A stretch of 64,000 nt of DNA from Carposina sasakii (GCA_014607495.2 CP053170.1:2480001-2544000); one strand, 5' to 3'. Numbered from the stretch's first letter, positions 40,808-51,815 are shown. A program made the numbers and translations. The notes: generated from the letters alone by a model not told the origin.

Positions 40808-41195
40808 TACAGAGTGTAAAAATATGTGATGAATTATATTACATGAAATAAAAAAAAAGACAACAATGTTTTTTTAATACCTTGTATTCTTTGTAAGGTT
40901 ACGATCATTTTATTCTATGGAACCAACCCTGGGAAACGACATAAAAATTATGAAAAAAAAAACTGTACCTACAAATGTACCTACAAAACTAACATTTTAA
41001 CATTTTAACAGACATGGTACGAGTATCTTTGAAAAAAAATGTTTGTTAACCGATTTCAGATGGATTTATGTAAAAAAATTATGATGATGATTGATGTAAC
41101 TTTGGACTTCAATATCTTGGAAACCCATGGTTTTCCAGGGGTGCTGCCATAGAAAAAAATAATCGTTATGTTACAAAGAATACGAGGTATAGTTG
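40808..41195. mobile_element. Palindromic MITE, distant MITE-F relative
   Basis: ACAGAGTGTAAAAAT start. TTGTATTCTTTGTAAGGTTA and TTCTATGGAACCAACCCTGG (40884-40932) reappear inverted at 41105-41190 with about 80% identity by eye. CTTGGAAACC and a TTCTATGG block recall MITE-F. Confidence 0.6.
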
Positions 41196-41951
41196 TAATA
41201 GTATATAGAGTATATAATGTATAAGAAATATAATAAATATATAGGTATTCTATATTATGGCATTCCTCCGTATCAAGTATCGTAGTTTTCGCATCGAAAT
41301 TCCTCATATCCTAATAGCATTTCCTCCAATAGGAAACTTTAGGAACTCCGCCAATTTCTCGCCTTCTCGTTCTCAAGTAATAACAATTGTATCATATTGA
41401 GTATTATTCCGAGTATTGAACGATTGTCGAGACAAAAAATGTGTGTCAATAACCTTATAACCAGGTCCCGAGGCTTGTTTCTGTTTGTCGAGACGAGAAT
41501 AAACAATAAACATTAACAAAACAATTTAAATATTTTGAATTTTCGGAAAGCAGCCGAGGCAAGTGTATTATTAAATCAATTATAGTTAGGAGGCAATTTA
41601 TTTGGTATACCTAATTTTAAAGTAAATAGGACTTTTCTTGAAATTTTATTACTATATCATCCAGCCATTGTAAATTCAGAAATTATTTTACTAAAGACTG
41701 AATAGACGTAGTTTCCTTTGCTTTTCCTTCAAGATAAAAAATGGCAATTTGAAATTAGAACAGATGTACCTACCTAATTTTACTTGTTTATGCCAAAAAA
41801 GGCAAATGAATATTATGGTCATTTATATATTTGCAAAAACCTCTCGTTAGAGAAGTATATTCTTTGAACGTCATGTTATTATAACTTACTTAAAGCCAAT
41901 TGCAATACTAGACATTGAAATAGGTCCGCAAATTTTGTATAAAAACAATAG
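41196..41951. other. Unassigned AT-rich sequence
   Basis: Nothing recognised. The 83-codon minus frame at 41056-41307 overlaps the MITE and is AT-driven. Confidence 0.35.
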
Positions 41952-42088
41952 CCGTGTTATTACAAAAGAATTTAAACATTTTTTAAGCTAAACATGCCCT
42001 AAATTTGGCAGATATGCCATACAATTTGCTGTCAAATGTCATATTTAAATCGAGTCTAACTTTAGGCGCTCTTTTGTAATAACACCGC
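41952..42088. mobile_element. MITE-N, full length
   Basis: CCGTGTTATTACAAAAGAAT and inverted GCGGTGTTATTACAAAAGA ends. 137 bp, with TGTCAAATGTCATATTTAAA inside. No clear target duplication. Confidence 0.75.
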
Positions 42089-42275
42089 TTAGATTTTCAA
42101 AAAAAAAAAATCTCAAAATGAGTTATTGCTATTGGCTGTTAGCTATCTACAACTAAAATAAGAAGGTAGGATTAAAAACATTTAGTGCATGCGAGTCCAT
42201 AGAGGAGAATAACTATAGTGCGACTCTTATTATAAAGGCAACATTTTAGCTATATGTATACCTAGCACCTATTAT

Positions 42276-42678
42276 ACAGGTTGATTTTTGGTCGTCAACG
42301 TTCCCGAAAACTACGGAATCTCCTCATCATCACGATCATTTTTCTCCATGGAAGCATTCCTGGGAAGTGTCTGGTTCCCAAGATATTAGGGTTCAAAGTT
42401 GAGTAAATAGACTGGGTTTTTCTGCATAAATGCGCATATACGCGCGTAGAAAGATTTTTTCACGACAAATAATTAATTCTAAATAATTAATTATTAATAT
42501 CTGTCTATGAAAAAACTAGCATAAATACTGTACACTATAAATTTCGCCCTATCAAGTAATTTAAAAAAAAACAAAAAAATTAACATCGTTTCCCAGCATT
42601 TTTTTGGCATAAACTTACTTTATTTGTTGTATAGAGTACGTACCCTTCGTTAAGGGTTGCCACGAAAAAACATCCTGT
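42276..42678 (-). mobile_element. MITE-F, full length
   Basis: ACAGGTTGATTTTTGGTCGT to ACATCCTGT. A 20-25 bp tandem duplication of AATAATTAATT-type sequence at 42468-42496 lengthens it. Confidence 0.85.
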
Positions 42679-42899
42679 ATGCAATGTAAATAAACATTTA
42701 TCATTTTATAACATAATCGTGTTGTTTACAAAGTGTTAGCTTTCTAGGTACCCCGAGATAACCTGTTTAGTGCCTAGTACTTACTTTATACCTAGCTCAG
42801 ACATTCTTGACGCACCTGAGTAAATGTTTGCAAAGGAAAACTATGGTACAGTTAACTTTTAAATATCCTGCGTAGTTTACGAATTACTGCATATCGTGT

Positions 42900-43005
42900 C
42901 CTGTGCTGTACGGGGCTTCACTAGAATACATCAGCTGCATCTCCATCCGTGCATGTCGTAAGAGTCGACTAAGGAACTCGTGGACTCGCAACTTTTCACT
43001 GTTCT
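42900..43005 (+). mobile_element. B repeat, 5' half
   Basis: GGGGCTTCACTAGAATACAT to AGAGTCGACTAAGGAACTCG, then a deletion to CAACTTTTCACTG. Confidence 0.75.
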
Positions 43006-43177
43006 TTTTAGTCGCGAGAAGAGATCTACAATATGTTGTAATGTTATGATAGTATGTTATCAAATCGATCAGCTATCTTATCAAATAGATATTACCTCGA
43101 TTACACCGTGAGAAGAAATAATATAGCACGCGGAGTTCCGGCGATAGTGTAGCTTTAGATAATAGATAGGTATCTAA

Positions 43178-43207
43178 TCATCATCATCATCAGCCTATTG
43201 CAGTCCA
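43178..43207 (-). mobile_element. SINE-A 3' stub
   Basis: Only (TCA)n plus CAGCCTATTGCAGTCCA remain before the sequence switches to MITE-H. Confidence 0.7.
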
Positions 43208-43537
43208 TGCATTTTTAATTTGACTACCCACAATATTTGCTTTCTGTAGCAAAAGTATCTGGCGAGCCTGTGACTAGTTCAAGGGGCTTATTGGTTATTG
43301 TGTGATACATTGTTGTTTTTAGATCACTTGTGACTCTCCATTAGGGTTTGATCAGTTAAGAAAATCATCTATTAGTTAAAATTTTATATTTAAGTCATTA
43401 AAAGCAATTTTTGTCCTGAAAAAATAACTTCGGAAAATTTTGGAATTTTCCTGCTAAAATTTTCAGTACCCAGTTTTCGCCTCAGAATCATGGACTGAAG
43501 TCAGCATATCAATATTTGCCTGGCTGTTACAATTTGT
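43207..43537. mobile_element. MITE-H, left end replaced
   Basis: Enters at TGCATTTTTAATTTGACTA and continues to the right end (TTTGCCTGGCTGTTACAATT), where ACATCCTGTATA has decayed to AATTTGTATA. Confidence 0.7.
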
Positions 43538-43893
43538 ATAGTGAATTATACTAATCACTTACCCGTATAAAAGGGTTCCTTTTCGGCAGGTCGTGGTCCA
43601 CCTCATCCCGTGACTCATCATCATCATCTGCCGAGCTGACGCGCACACAAGTCTTATGTATTTTATGATCACCCATACCCGCCACTCATTATACACTCGT
43701 ACACTCAACACTCATCCGTATAAGCACTTGATGGTATAATTATACTTTGTTACACTAACACTTTTTGGTATAATTATATTTTTATGCACTTTACCACTTT
43801 TGGAATGTTATTCACGATTTGTTTATATAGGTACCTGGAAAAAAGGAAATAGTCTTATTTAGAATAGTTTATTGGAATCTGAAAAAACGACAC

Positions 43894-43982
43894 TAAATTC
43901 CTGAGTCGACTCTTACGACATTCACGGAAGGAGATGCAGATGCAGCTGATGTATTCTAGTGAAGTCCCGCATCAACACAGGA
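43894..43982 (-). mobile_element. B repeat, 5' part
   Basis: AAATTCCTGAGTCGACTCTT to GAAGTCCCGCATCAACACAG; has a 6-bp GCAGAT duplication. Confidence 0.75.
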
Positions 43983-44314
43983 CTATAAATATATAATCAT
44001 GTTGGAAAAATCATAGTGAGGCAATAAAAAAGTAGGTTATATGTATATCTTATCAAAATATTTACTAACTCATAGATTATTAACGTCTCAGTAGATAATT
44101 ATATTTTCTTTGCTCAGAGTTGAGTAACTCCGGGATTATAAGATAACGCAATGTTTACTGAGTGACATACATACATACATACTGAGTGACATATTATTCA
44201 GTAATATGTATATAATCATGATAGAATCTATATACCTATATACTCGTAATAACATGTTCTGACTGTTTCATCAACACCGAGGCAAAACTAGGTAAGTACC
44301 TACTAAGGCTAGAA

Positions 44315-44437
44315 ACGCGATATTTGGGCCGTTGCTTTCTTTTGTGACATTAACTAAGAAGAAATTTCCCGGAATTCCCACGGGAACAGGAAATAACGGG
44401 AATCTGAAAGAACAAAGACGTGGACGGCCGCTATAGC
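44315..44437 (+). mobile_element. Helitron-like fragment, minisatellite subtype
   Basis: AATTTCCCGGAATTCCCACG, GGGAACAGGAAATAACGGGA and a decayed end ACGTGGACGGCCGCTATAG. Confidence 0.55.
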
Positions 44438-44696
44438 TAAAAATCATAATCGCGTGTAAACCAGCATTCTCCCTATTACGTCCAGCATCACTTATTCTGT
44501 AAAAACGCATGTCAATGCAAATGCTACGTTTCTATAACGGCGTGTGGCAGTGGAACAGTAACAGATCGACGTATCGGTATTTAGTCACAGTGGCTGGCCG
44601 CTGGCATTGCGCGGAGAAAGATGCCTATTAATGTTACTTGGAAACTGTTGGACTGGAGTATTTGGCTTGTTTCTAGTTTATATAAATAAAAACTAT

Positions 44697-44924
44697 CTAC
44701 ACACTTTATAACACATTAACCTAGTCCCACATTAAGATACCTAAGGTCTTGTGTCGTGGGTACTAAGCAACGGTATATAAATAGATAGTAAGTATAGAAA
44801 TACATAGAAACATCCATGGCTTTGAAACAAACATCGATGACAATGTTTGCACCTACCGGAATTCGAACCCAGGGCCTATGGTGCAGCGGGCAGGGTCACT
44901 GCCTACTACACCAATTGATCGTCA
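44697..44924 (-). mobile_element. tRNA-derived SINE, full length
   Basis: Minus reading: head ATTGGTGTAGTAGGCAGTG (A-box-like), GGGTTCGAATTCCGG (B box), body ATGTTTGTTTCAAAGCCATG, CCACGACACAAGACCTTAGG, ending at GTGTTATAAAGTGTGTAG. Colinear with the 27.85-kb copy. Confidence 0.85.
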
Positions 44925-45640
44925 TGGATTTGGTATCATTATTGTAAGATCGGATGCTATTGCTAAAGTGGCAAGGCAGGCGGCTGATCATAAAACAAAA
45001 TGCCAAATCCTTAGCAATAACAGTCTAGATTATCGGATTTAAAATAGACATACATTAAAAATGTGTATAATTTACGCACTTGTGCACCAATTGTATGATA
45101 CTAGGAGTGCCATACGTAAGTATGTAGTGGTAGGTTTGTATCTACGTGAGTATTCAACCATACAAGATCTTAGGGATTTTAGTGTAGCACTAAGTAGTAG
45201 TAAAAACTAGTTAATGTCTTATACTTTTACCCTATCGGAATGGAATTAACCATCAAAATTTTAAGGCTTTATGTTGCTGTTTGGTCACTATTTCAAATTA
45301 TGATTTCAACATACATAATAAGCAGCTAGCCACACGATCTTATAATTACAACGGGGTTCGAATCCAATGGGAATTTTTCCGAGTCATTCTTGTTCAGAAA
45401 TCATTCTACTTCCCCTGTCTTTTCCGTAGAATACAAAGAAAAAACCTCTACTCACACCAGCGCCTCTAGCGGATAATTTCCTCGCGGCTGCCCATTCGTA
45501 ACTAGTCTACATTCGTAGTCTACCCGCGACATACACGCTCTGTTTGCCGCAGTTTCTACCGAGGTCGCATACGGTTCAAGGCGCACTATTATTTAACGAT
45601 CATTACACTGATTATACTAATTATTATATTATATCTATTA
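44925..45640. other. Unassigned sequence
   Basis: CpG-richer patch at 45455-45590 (GCGCCTCTAGCGG, CCTCGCGGCTGCCC, CCGAGGTCGCATACGG) without repeat match. No coding frame of note beyond a 62-codon one at 45281-45469. Confidence 0.35.
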
Positions 45641-45745
45641 CCAGCAGACGCCCATGACTAAGGCTGCGTAGTTTTTAATCCCGTTTTTTCCCTGTTTCTG
45701 TGGCAATTTTGGAAAATCCTTTCTTATTCCCTTACTTAGAAATCG
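45641..45745 (-). mobile_element. Helitron 3'-end fragment
   Basis: AGCAGACGCCCATGACTAAG, CCGTTTTTTCCCTGTTTC and GGAAAATCCTTTCTTA resemble the fragments at 56.43 and 56.76 kb. Confidence 0.55.
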
Positions 45746-45794
45746 CTTTAGAAACAGATATGCTATTTTTTTCGGCTGTATATTGACAGTTATT

Positions 45795-46102
45795 CAGGGT
45801 GTATGTAAGGAGCAGTCAGGCACATAGGATAAACCGATAGATTAAACAAATGTAGACTATGTAGTGCAATATAATGTTATCACTGGCATGGCTAAAAACT
45901 TTCACTATCGCGTTGGTGCAAGAAAATAAATTTTAAATCAATTATTTATTTTTATCAGTATTTATTTTTTATGATCGTATGAACATTCCTCCATAGAATC
46001 TGGTGATAAAATGAAATTTCGCGTGTCATATTTTGTGGATGGGTTCTCTATCGCGAGCTATTTCGTAGCATTTTGTCAGAACCCTTTTGTTACAATCTAT
46101 AC
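45795..46102. mobile_element. Decayed MITE-G, MITE-H-like left end
   Basis: Left GGGTGTATGTAAGGAGCAGT recalls MITE-H; right GGATGGGTTCTCTATCGCGA, GCTATTTCGTAGCATTTTG and CCCTTTTGTTACAATCTATA follow MITE-G. Could be a chimera or chance on the left. Confidence 0.45.
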
Positions 46103-46555
46103 AAACGAACGTTGTTAGAACCTGCTGTTAACCACCATCAAGATCTGTGGGGTGCGGGGGACGGAGTGCAACCGGGCCCTCACCGAACACTACCGATCAC
46201 TCACCTTTCGTCAGACACAGTTGGCGGATAGCCATTTTTTACTATTGTAAATCCTAATTTAAAATAATATATAACCTTAAATCTATCAGCGGCCTACTTC
46301 ATTCCACATCCACAATCAGCTCAACAGAACCTCCTCTAGATATTTCCTCCGTCGAAGGTCATGCCACATTCCAGCAGCATGTCCAATAAGCATGTTTAAT
46401 AGTGTAGATTTTCCTTTATGTTTTCAATACGTTTTCCTCTTGTTTAAAAACTGGTTTAAATGTCCTTGAGTGGTTTTATCACTTGTTTATTTTTAGTTAG
46501 TTTTCCGCAACGTAGGCCGTTTAAGTAAAAAAGAAATTTACATAAATGATACGCA
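46103..46555. other. GC-richer stretch with a 43-codon frame
   Basis: 46114-46245 is unusually GC-rich and stop-free on plus after a TTGTTAG acceptor-like end; it translates to a segment with TIKICGVRGTECNRALTEH. I do not recognise it; it may be a retroelement relic or an exon. Confidence 0.2.
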
Positions 46556-46630
46556 AAACAACGATATGATAAACGTAACTATAGGACCTTCTTAATGATC
46601 CCGAAGTTTTGGTTGCCTAATTTCGGGCAT
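46556..46630 (+). mobile_element. B repeat 3' fragment
   Basis: GATAAACGTAACTATAGGAC, ATGATCCCGAAGTTTTGGTT and CCTAATTTCGGGCATACAAG follow B order with many changes. Confidence 0.5.
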
Positions 46631-46675
46631 ACAAGGCAGAAAACAGCCATGTAACTACAAAATAGTTTTCCACTT

Positions 46676-46866
46676 ATGATGATGACCTCCGACCGTAATT
46701 CGGCCGAGGCGACCAATCTCTACGGAAATTGGCCAGGTACGCAGGAGATATTATAGTGCACAAGTGTGTGCGCAAACACAGATGCACTCTGGACGGAAAG
46801 CCGACACGACCGGAGATCAGGCGCAGGACCAACGGTTTTAGGTGCTTTCCGAGGCACGATCAACGA
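46676..46866 (-). mobile_element. Short repeat sharing the LINE-X 3' end
   Basis: Minus reading ends GATTGGTCGCCTCGGCCGAA, TTACGGTCGGAGG then (TCA)n, matching the LINE-X end at 22.5 kb. Its 5' part (GGTCCTGCGCCTGATCTCCG, TCGTGTCGGCTTTCCGTCC) differs and recurs at 48.1 kb. Pattern of a SINE using a LINE tail. Confidence 0.65.
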
Positions 46867-47099
46867 CAATTTTGCAACATTAAAATATAAAATATAACCT
46901 GAGTATAGATAAGTAGGTACCTAAAAATGCATTAAATAATTGGTAAGAACATTAACCCGAATATGATATTATAGTATATCGGTGTTGACTATGAAAAACA
47001 TAATTCGTAATACAGAACTCTACCTTTACGTAGAGATAGATATTAGAGATGTAAAAGTAGTAAAAAAGAAGCTCGCAAAAGTTACTTTGTCTATGCTTC

Positions 47100-47232
47100 C
47101 GGCGGCCCTCTGCAATAGCAAAGCCGAAACAACGCGACAGCGAAAATTTTACAATATTCGCCTCGCCAATATTTTAATGACAAGACATCAGCGAATTTTG
47201 TACAGTTTTTGCTATCGCTTTGCTTTTGCTAG
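47100..47232. mobile_element. P repeat, inverted-arm element
   Basis: AGCGAAAATTTTACAATATT on the left pairs with GCGAATTTTGTACAGTTTTT / GCTATCGCTTTGCTTTTGC on the right; one arm recurs at 50.26 kb. The 120-codon frame at 46982-47344 crosses this and a helitron. Confidence 0.5.
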
Positions 47233-47235
47233 ATC

Positions 47236-47551
47236 TATACAATATTATAAAGAGGAAAGATTTGTATTTTTGTGTGTGTGTGTAATGAATAAACTTAAAA
47301 AACTCCTGTGCCGATTATTGGATCCGGCTGAACAAAGACTATAAGGGTTTCCCGAAATTCCAAAGGGAAGGGGACAAACGGAAATTTAACATTTTTACGA
47401 AAACCGCCTGAAATCAAGTATATAAAGCAATTACAACGGATTTCCCGAAATTCCCCGTTTGTCGGGAATTCAATTTTTTTCAAAACGGCTGTACATATGA
47501 AGCTATGTACTGATATGTACCTAAGCGAAGCGAGGGCGGGCCAGTAGTAGG
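47236..47551 (+). mobile_element. Helitron-like element, minisatellite subtype
   Basis: TCTATACAATATTATAAAGA, a (GT)n run at 47269-47283, AATGAATAAACTTAAAAAAC, two degenerate GGTTTCCCGAAATTCC units, and an end CGAGGGCGGGCCAGTAGT. Same opening as 14.91 kb. Confidence 0.65.
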
Positions 47552-47788
47552 TAATAAGGGGGCGGATATATACGTATCTGGACGGAGACCTTATTAACTT
47601 GTAAGTTTGGTTTTTATGGGATGTACCCCTTTTGTTTGTTTATTCCCCTGTCTGTTTATTCAGTATCACTTCTATATCATCACTAGGTACCTACCTAGTA
47701 GGTAAGGTATGCACTTTAAAGGTATCGAGAACCTTAAATAAGCGGGGGACCTTGGGAAAAGCCTTATTTGATAAACGTATAATGAATT

Positions 47789-48052
47789 AATATATTAATA
47801 TCTTCTATGCTGCTCTGGTAGTGAAAAAAAAAACGTATAAAATACTACAGCTGCTTCTCTTCCCGGGCATACTGTACAAGTCAGTAGAGGGACAAGAGGG
47901 TCTTGGTGTTTTGTAGGCGATGGGCTGACCACCTGTCACTACTAACCGAACTTGTACATCTCAACTATACCCTCAAAATTGGTCAGAAGTGGCACCATAT
48001 GGTTCTATCGGCCCTTGGTGCTCTGCCTACCCCGTAAGGGATAAAGGCGTGT
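47789..48052 (+). mobile_element. E repeat, full length with duplication
   Basis: TCTTCTATGCTGCTCTGGTA to AAGGGATAAAGGCGTGTG. GTATAATGAATT is directly repeated at 47777-47788 and 48053-48064, a 12-bp target duplication. Confidence 0.88.
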
Positions 48053-48064
48053 GTATAATGAATT

Positions 48065-48515
48065 GAAAGTGTAGAGGGAGCGAGTAATAATTTAATTATG
48101 ATGGGACGAAAACTCGACACGACCGGATAGTGATCAGGCGCAAGACCAACGAATATGAAATCTGCCGGCAGCGAATGTGTTAAGTCCAACGTGGTAAGGG
48201 TGAGCCTACCGCCTCCGCCAATAGGCCAAAATACGCAGAAAATTTGTTTGAAACTAGAATACAATAGATTTCCAACACATAAGTAATCCCATATATCACG
48301 AGGTTTAACCGTATGCATCACAGTTAGGTGCGAAAGAGACACAACATGCGTGTAAGTGGGTGCTAGAAAGAGATGCGAGATGCCACTCAAGCGATCAATT
48401 TGCTCACGGGCAAGTGAAGTGTGAAGGCTAGGGCTGCCTGTCACTAATATTTATATTATTTGAGGTGCTTTGTGATGATGCATTTAAAAAAAAATTAATT
48501 TTTTTTAAATAAAAA
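48065..48515. other. Mixed sequence, 153-codon minus frame
   Basis: 48103-48150 (CTCGACACGACCGGA, GATCAGGCGCAAGACCAACG) repeats part of the 46.8-kb element. The minus frame 47983-48444 is partly E repeat and has no recognised domain. The rest is unassigned. Confidence 0.35.
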
Positions 48516-48705
48516 TCCTACTAATATTATAAACGCGAAAGTTTGTAAGTATGGATGGATGAATGGATGGATGTTTGTTACTCAAAACGGCTGGAGCGAT
48601 TTTAATAGAATTTGGTATGGAGTTAGCTGACACCCTGGATTAACACATAGGCTACTTTTTATCCCGGATAATTTCGACATTTTGTTTTTTCTGCAGTCTA
48701 CTAGT
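48516..48705 (+). mobile_element. Helitron C, two deletions
   Basis: A^TCCTACTAATATTATAAACG; TTTCACGTAA is deleted after GTTACTC, and the 3' end jumps from TCTGCAGTC to TACTAGT, losing the terminal hairpin region. Confidence 0.85.
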
Positions 48706-48713
48706 ATTAATAT

Positions 48714-48977
48714 CATCATCATCATCATCAGCCTATTGCAGTCCACTGCTGGACGTAGGCCTCCCCCAGAGTACGCCACAATACTGCCGTAGGGGGTATT
48801 TGCCCATAGTCACCACGCTGGGCAGGCGGGTTGGTGACCGCAGTTTGTATTTTGGACTATGTTGTCAACACGGGAGGCGCTGCTGCCCACCTCCCGGAAA
48901 CCCTTAATCGCCTCGTACGATACCCACGGGCAGACATGGGGTGGTACGAATTCTACTCTGCCGGCACCACGCGGCCA
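48714..48977 (-). mobile_element. SINE-A with 11-bp target duplication
   Basis: (CAT)n tail at left, complete to ACCACGCGGCCA. AGTATTAATAT is repeated exactly at 48703-48713 and 48978-48988. It inserted at the last bases of Helitron C, so it is younger than that helitron. Confidence 0.93.
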
Positions 48978-49006
48978 AGTATTAATATGAATACATTATT
49001 ATTTAT

Positions 49007-49203
49007 ACACGGCTGTGTTACCAGAATGGGGTAAGCAGAATTGCAACAACACAAAGGAGATCCTACAGTCACGCTTTACATAGAGCAGACAGATGTAAAG
49101 GACCAGTGATAAGTTGCTGAGAGAACGCCCCGAGTTCTTTAGTCGACTCTTACGACATGCACGGAAGGAGATGCAGCTGATGTATTCTGGTAAAGCACCG
49201 GGT
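49007..49203 (-). mobile_element. B repeat, near full length
   Basis: CACGGCTGTGTTACCAGAAT to ATTCTGGTAAAGCACCGGG. Missing GCTAGCTTATCGCC in the middle. Confidence 0.8.
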
Positions 49204-49243
49204 CGCTACAGGCAATACCATAGCTTTGGTATACGATTACATA

Positions 49244-49450
49244 ACATACATACATACATATAATCACGCCTTTATTCCTTATGGGGTAGGCAGAGTACCA
49301 AGGGCCGATAGAACCACATGGTGCCACTTCTGACCAATTTTGAGGGTATCTTCGGTCCAGCTCTACTGACTTGTCTCTCTACAGTATGCCCGGGAAGAGA
49401 AGCAGCTGTAGTATTATACGTTTTTTTTTCACTCCCAGAGCAGCATAGAA
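49244..49450 (-). mobile_element. E repeat, internally deleted
   Basis: (CATA)n tail, TAATCACGCCTTTATTCCTT on, deletion of about 60 bp between GAGGGTAT and CTACTGACTTGT, 5' end AGCAGCATAGAA present. Confidence 0.85.
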
Positions 49451-49896
49451 GAACATACGATTAATTAATGAGTATATAATAATACCTATAATGGAAAATT
49501 ATTACAATCTAGCTAGCCTATTACAATCGCAGTTTCAGAAACCATAACATAGACTTATTTACAATAACTATCAAAATACCTATTCAAATTATTTAATAAC
49601 ATTATGACTAATACAGCTACTACTCAATCACCATTATCGTATAAGTTATACGTGATTAGATACCAGAAATTATTATTATCTCCAAACAATCAATCCTTTC
49701 ACTGCATTTCGGCCATTGTGATTTTTAAACAAGATCGATAATTTCTTTATCTAACTAAACTGATTGAATTATTGTCCAAATTAACATCCCAACTGACATT
49801 ATAATATGCCTTTGACATGTCTTTGATCTAATAAATCTATAGTAGGTGATAAATAACTTTTTATTATATTATTTTAGGTATTAAATTTTGAGCAAA
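49451..49896. other. Unassigned AT-rich sequence
   Basis: No family match, nothing gene-like. Confidence 0.35.
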
Positions 49897-50101
49897 ACCT
49901 ACTAATATTATAAACGCGAAAGTTCGTAAGTATGGATCTTTCACGTAAAAACGGCTGAAGCGATTTTAATAAAATTTGGTATGTTAAAGTTAGCTGACAC
50001 CCTGGATTAACACATAGGCTACTTTTTACCCCGGATAATTTAGAAATTTTGTTCTTTCTTGCAGTCCACGTAGACAAACGAAGTCGCGGGCGTCCACTAG
50101 T
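49897..50101 (+). mobile_element. Helitron C
   Basis: CCTACTAATATTATAAACGC to GTCGCGGGCGTCCACTAG^T. The GGAT run and TTTGTTACTC are deleted; first base is altered (A instead of T). Confidence 0.85.
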
Positions 50102-50256
50102 AAATAATAATTTTATTTCATTTAGCAGCAGCCACAATCAGGCTGATTACGTATCTTGCCAGAGCAAATCAGAAGCAATGTTATAGCGAAATACTTACAA
50201 TATGCGCGTGGAAATGTCAAATTCATTTGAGATTGCTGTTACGTGATACGAATTCT

Positions 50257-50316
50257 ACAATCAATCAGCGAATATTGTACAATTTTTACTACCGCATTGC
50301 TTTTGCTAGTTAGGTA
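50257..50316. repeat. P repeat, single arm
   Basis: AATCAGCGAATATTGTACAA, TTTTTACTACCGCATTGCTT match 47.19-47.23 kb. Confidence 0.55.
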
Positions 50317-50889
50317 ATAGTAAAGACCACATAGGTACGGGGGGCTGTATGACTGTCGGGCTCCAAATAGGGTGCACCGTGCACAGTAGAGGTAATAAAG
50401 TATTTTGATGCGTTTTGTAGTTATGTGTGTTCTTTCTTATTTGGTTGTATAGGTACTTTGTTTCTATTTTGCATCATATTTGTCTGTGTAGCTTGCATAT
50501 AAAAGAAATACATTCACAGTAGTGGGTACTTTAGTTATTAACTTAGTATTAATTAAAATAAAATTAAAATAATACTTTAGTATTAAATACAAAAAAAAAT
50601 TGAATTAATTCTCCGTATTGCCAGCCTTAGCTACTCGATAGTGCATGACGCATCGTCTCGTACTGCATACGCAAACTTTACCAACTAAAAATGCGCACAA
50701 AAACCAGCATAATCAACCTTAACACGTCACTATACGAGTCACGTTACGTGCACGTGTAAGTGCATCACATACATATGCATGCCCGCGGAGCTTCCTGCAC
50801 TTATAAGGTATTGATACAGTTTTTGTGTATAGCTTCTATATGGCGAAGTCCTGATTTTTATAATATCTCGAAACTTCCCTCTGAAATAT
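50317..50889. other. Unassigned sequence
   Basis: Includes a moderately CpG-rich patch at 50640-50800 (TGACGCATCGTCTCG, CACGTTACGTGCACGTG). No repeat or gene recognised. Confidence 0.3.
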
Positions 50890-51275
50890 ACAGGATGTTT
50901 TTTTGTGGCCACCTTTAACGAAGGGTACGTACTCTATACATGAAATAAAGTAAGTTTATGCCAAAAAAAAATTATGGGAAAAAATTTTTTTTTTATTTTT
51001 TTTTAAATTCCTTGATCGTGCGAAATTTATAGTGTCTAGTGTTTATGTTAGTTTTTTTTATAGACAGATATTAATTATTTTTCGTGAAAAAATCCTGCTA
51101 CGCGCGTCTATGTGCATTTATGCAGAAAAACGCAGTCTATTTACTCAACTTTGGACCCTAATGGGTGCGCCCAAACAAGATCACTTCCCAGGTGTGCTTC
51201 CATGGAGAAAAATGATCGTGATGATGAGGAGATTCCGTAGTTTTCGGGAACGTTGACGACCAAAAATCACCCTGT
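50890..51275 (+). mobile_element. MITE-F, full-length reference copy
   Basis: ACAGGATGTTTTTTTGTGGC to GACCAAAAATCACCCTGT, flanked by TA. Conserved blocks: GTACGTACTCTATACATGAA, AAATTTATAGTGTCTAGTG, GATGATGAGGAGATTCCGTA, GTTTTCGGGAACGTTGACGA. A short patch ATGGGTGCGCCCAAACAAG replaces the usual ATCTTGGAAACCAG. The 74-codon frame inside is not a transposase. Confidence 0.88.
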
Positions 51276-51448
51276 ATTAAATAAAAAAAAATGTGTTTAT
51301 AACTTATTGCTGGTTCGGTAGGTTGACTGGCAAAAATAAAAATATCTCATCCTTTAACAAATAAAATAATCTTTTTCTCTATAAAATACCATAGGTGTTA
51401 TAATTTAAAACTGCAAAATCACGAATTCACTTTTGTTCTATTCCTTCA

Positions 51449-51565
51449 CTTCTTTTGGTCTGCTGGAAGAGATCTCTTGAAGAGATAAGCACGCCATTGT
51501 ATATTTCTCCAGTACCTGTGTAATTTATGTGTATATTTTTAATTTGTGTGATATAAAGTATAAAG
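51449..51565 (+). mobile_element. LINE 3'-end fragment
   Basis: GGTCTGCTGGAAGAGATCTC, AGAGATAAGCACGCCATTGT, then a T-rich stretch ending in ATATAAAGTATAAAGTAAAG. Same family as 13.91 and 58.95 kb. Confidence 0.65.
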
Positions 51566-51589
51566 TAAAGTAAATATACTCGTATATCT

Positions 51590-51815
51590 ATGTTTAGCAT
51601 AGACGGTGAGATGTTAAATATCAGTGGTAACATGGCAAGTTGCTAGCTCATTGCCGAGTTCCTTAGTCGACTCTTACGCTTTTACGAGAAGCAGCAGAGG
51701 GGTACGAACCTCTCGGCTAACTGTCAAATCACAGATTTTGCTAGCGAATCGCTAGCGTTACGCCGCGTAAAAAGGTTCGTGCTTACTCCACTGATGTATT
51801 TTAGTGAATCCACCT
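51590..51815 (-). mobile_element. B repeat, middle replaced
   Basis: 51590-51678 and 51790-51815 are B minus; the usual GACATGCACGGAAGGAG between CTCTTACG and CTGATGTATT is replaced by about 110 bp. Confidence 0.7.
51679..51788. mobile_element. M element, small insertion in B
   Basis: Contains GGTACGAACCTCTCGGC and, toward the other end, CGCGTAAAAAGGTTCGTGC, which are inverted around GGTTCGT, plus TTGCTAGCGAATCGCTAGCG. A related end is at 63.26 kb. Likely a short inverted-repeat element. Confidence 0.5.

Noticed and set aside
44848..44918. tRNA gene on minus strand
   Set aside because: A and B boxes are present but arms do not fold as a tRNA, and the unit continues into a SINE body shared with 27.85 kb.
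45341..45372. B-box-like GGGGTTCGAATCC as a pol III gene
   Set aside because: No A box at a suitable distance and no T arm pairing.
46982..47344. 120-codon plus-strand frame
   Set aside because: Crosses the P repeat and the start of a helitron; C-terminal residues are the helitron 5' end.
47983..48444. 153-codon minus-strand frame
   Set aside because: Its C-terminal part is E repeat and part of the middle repeats the 46.8-kb element; no domain.
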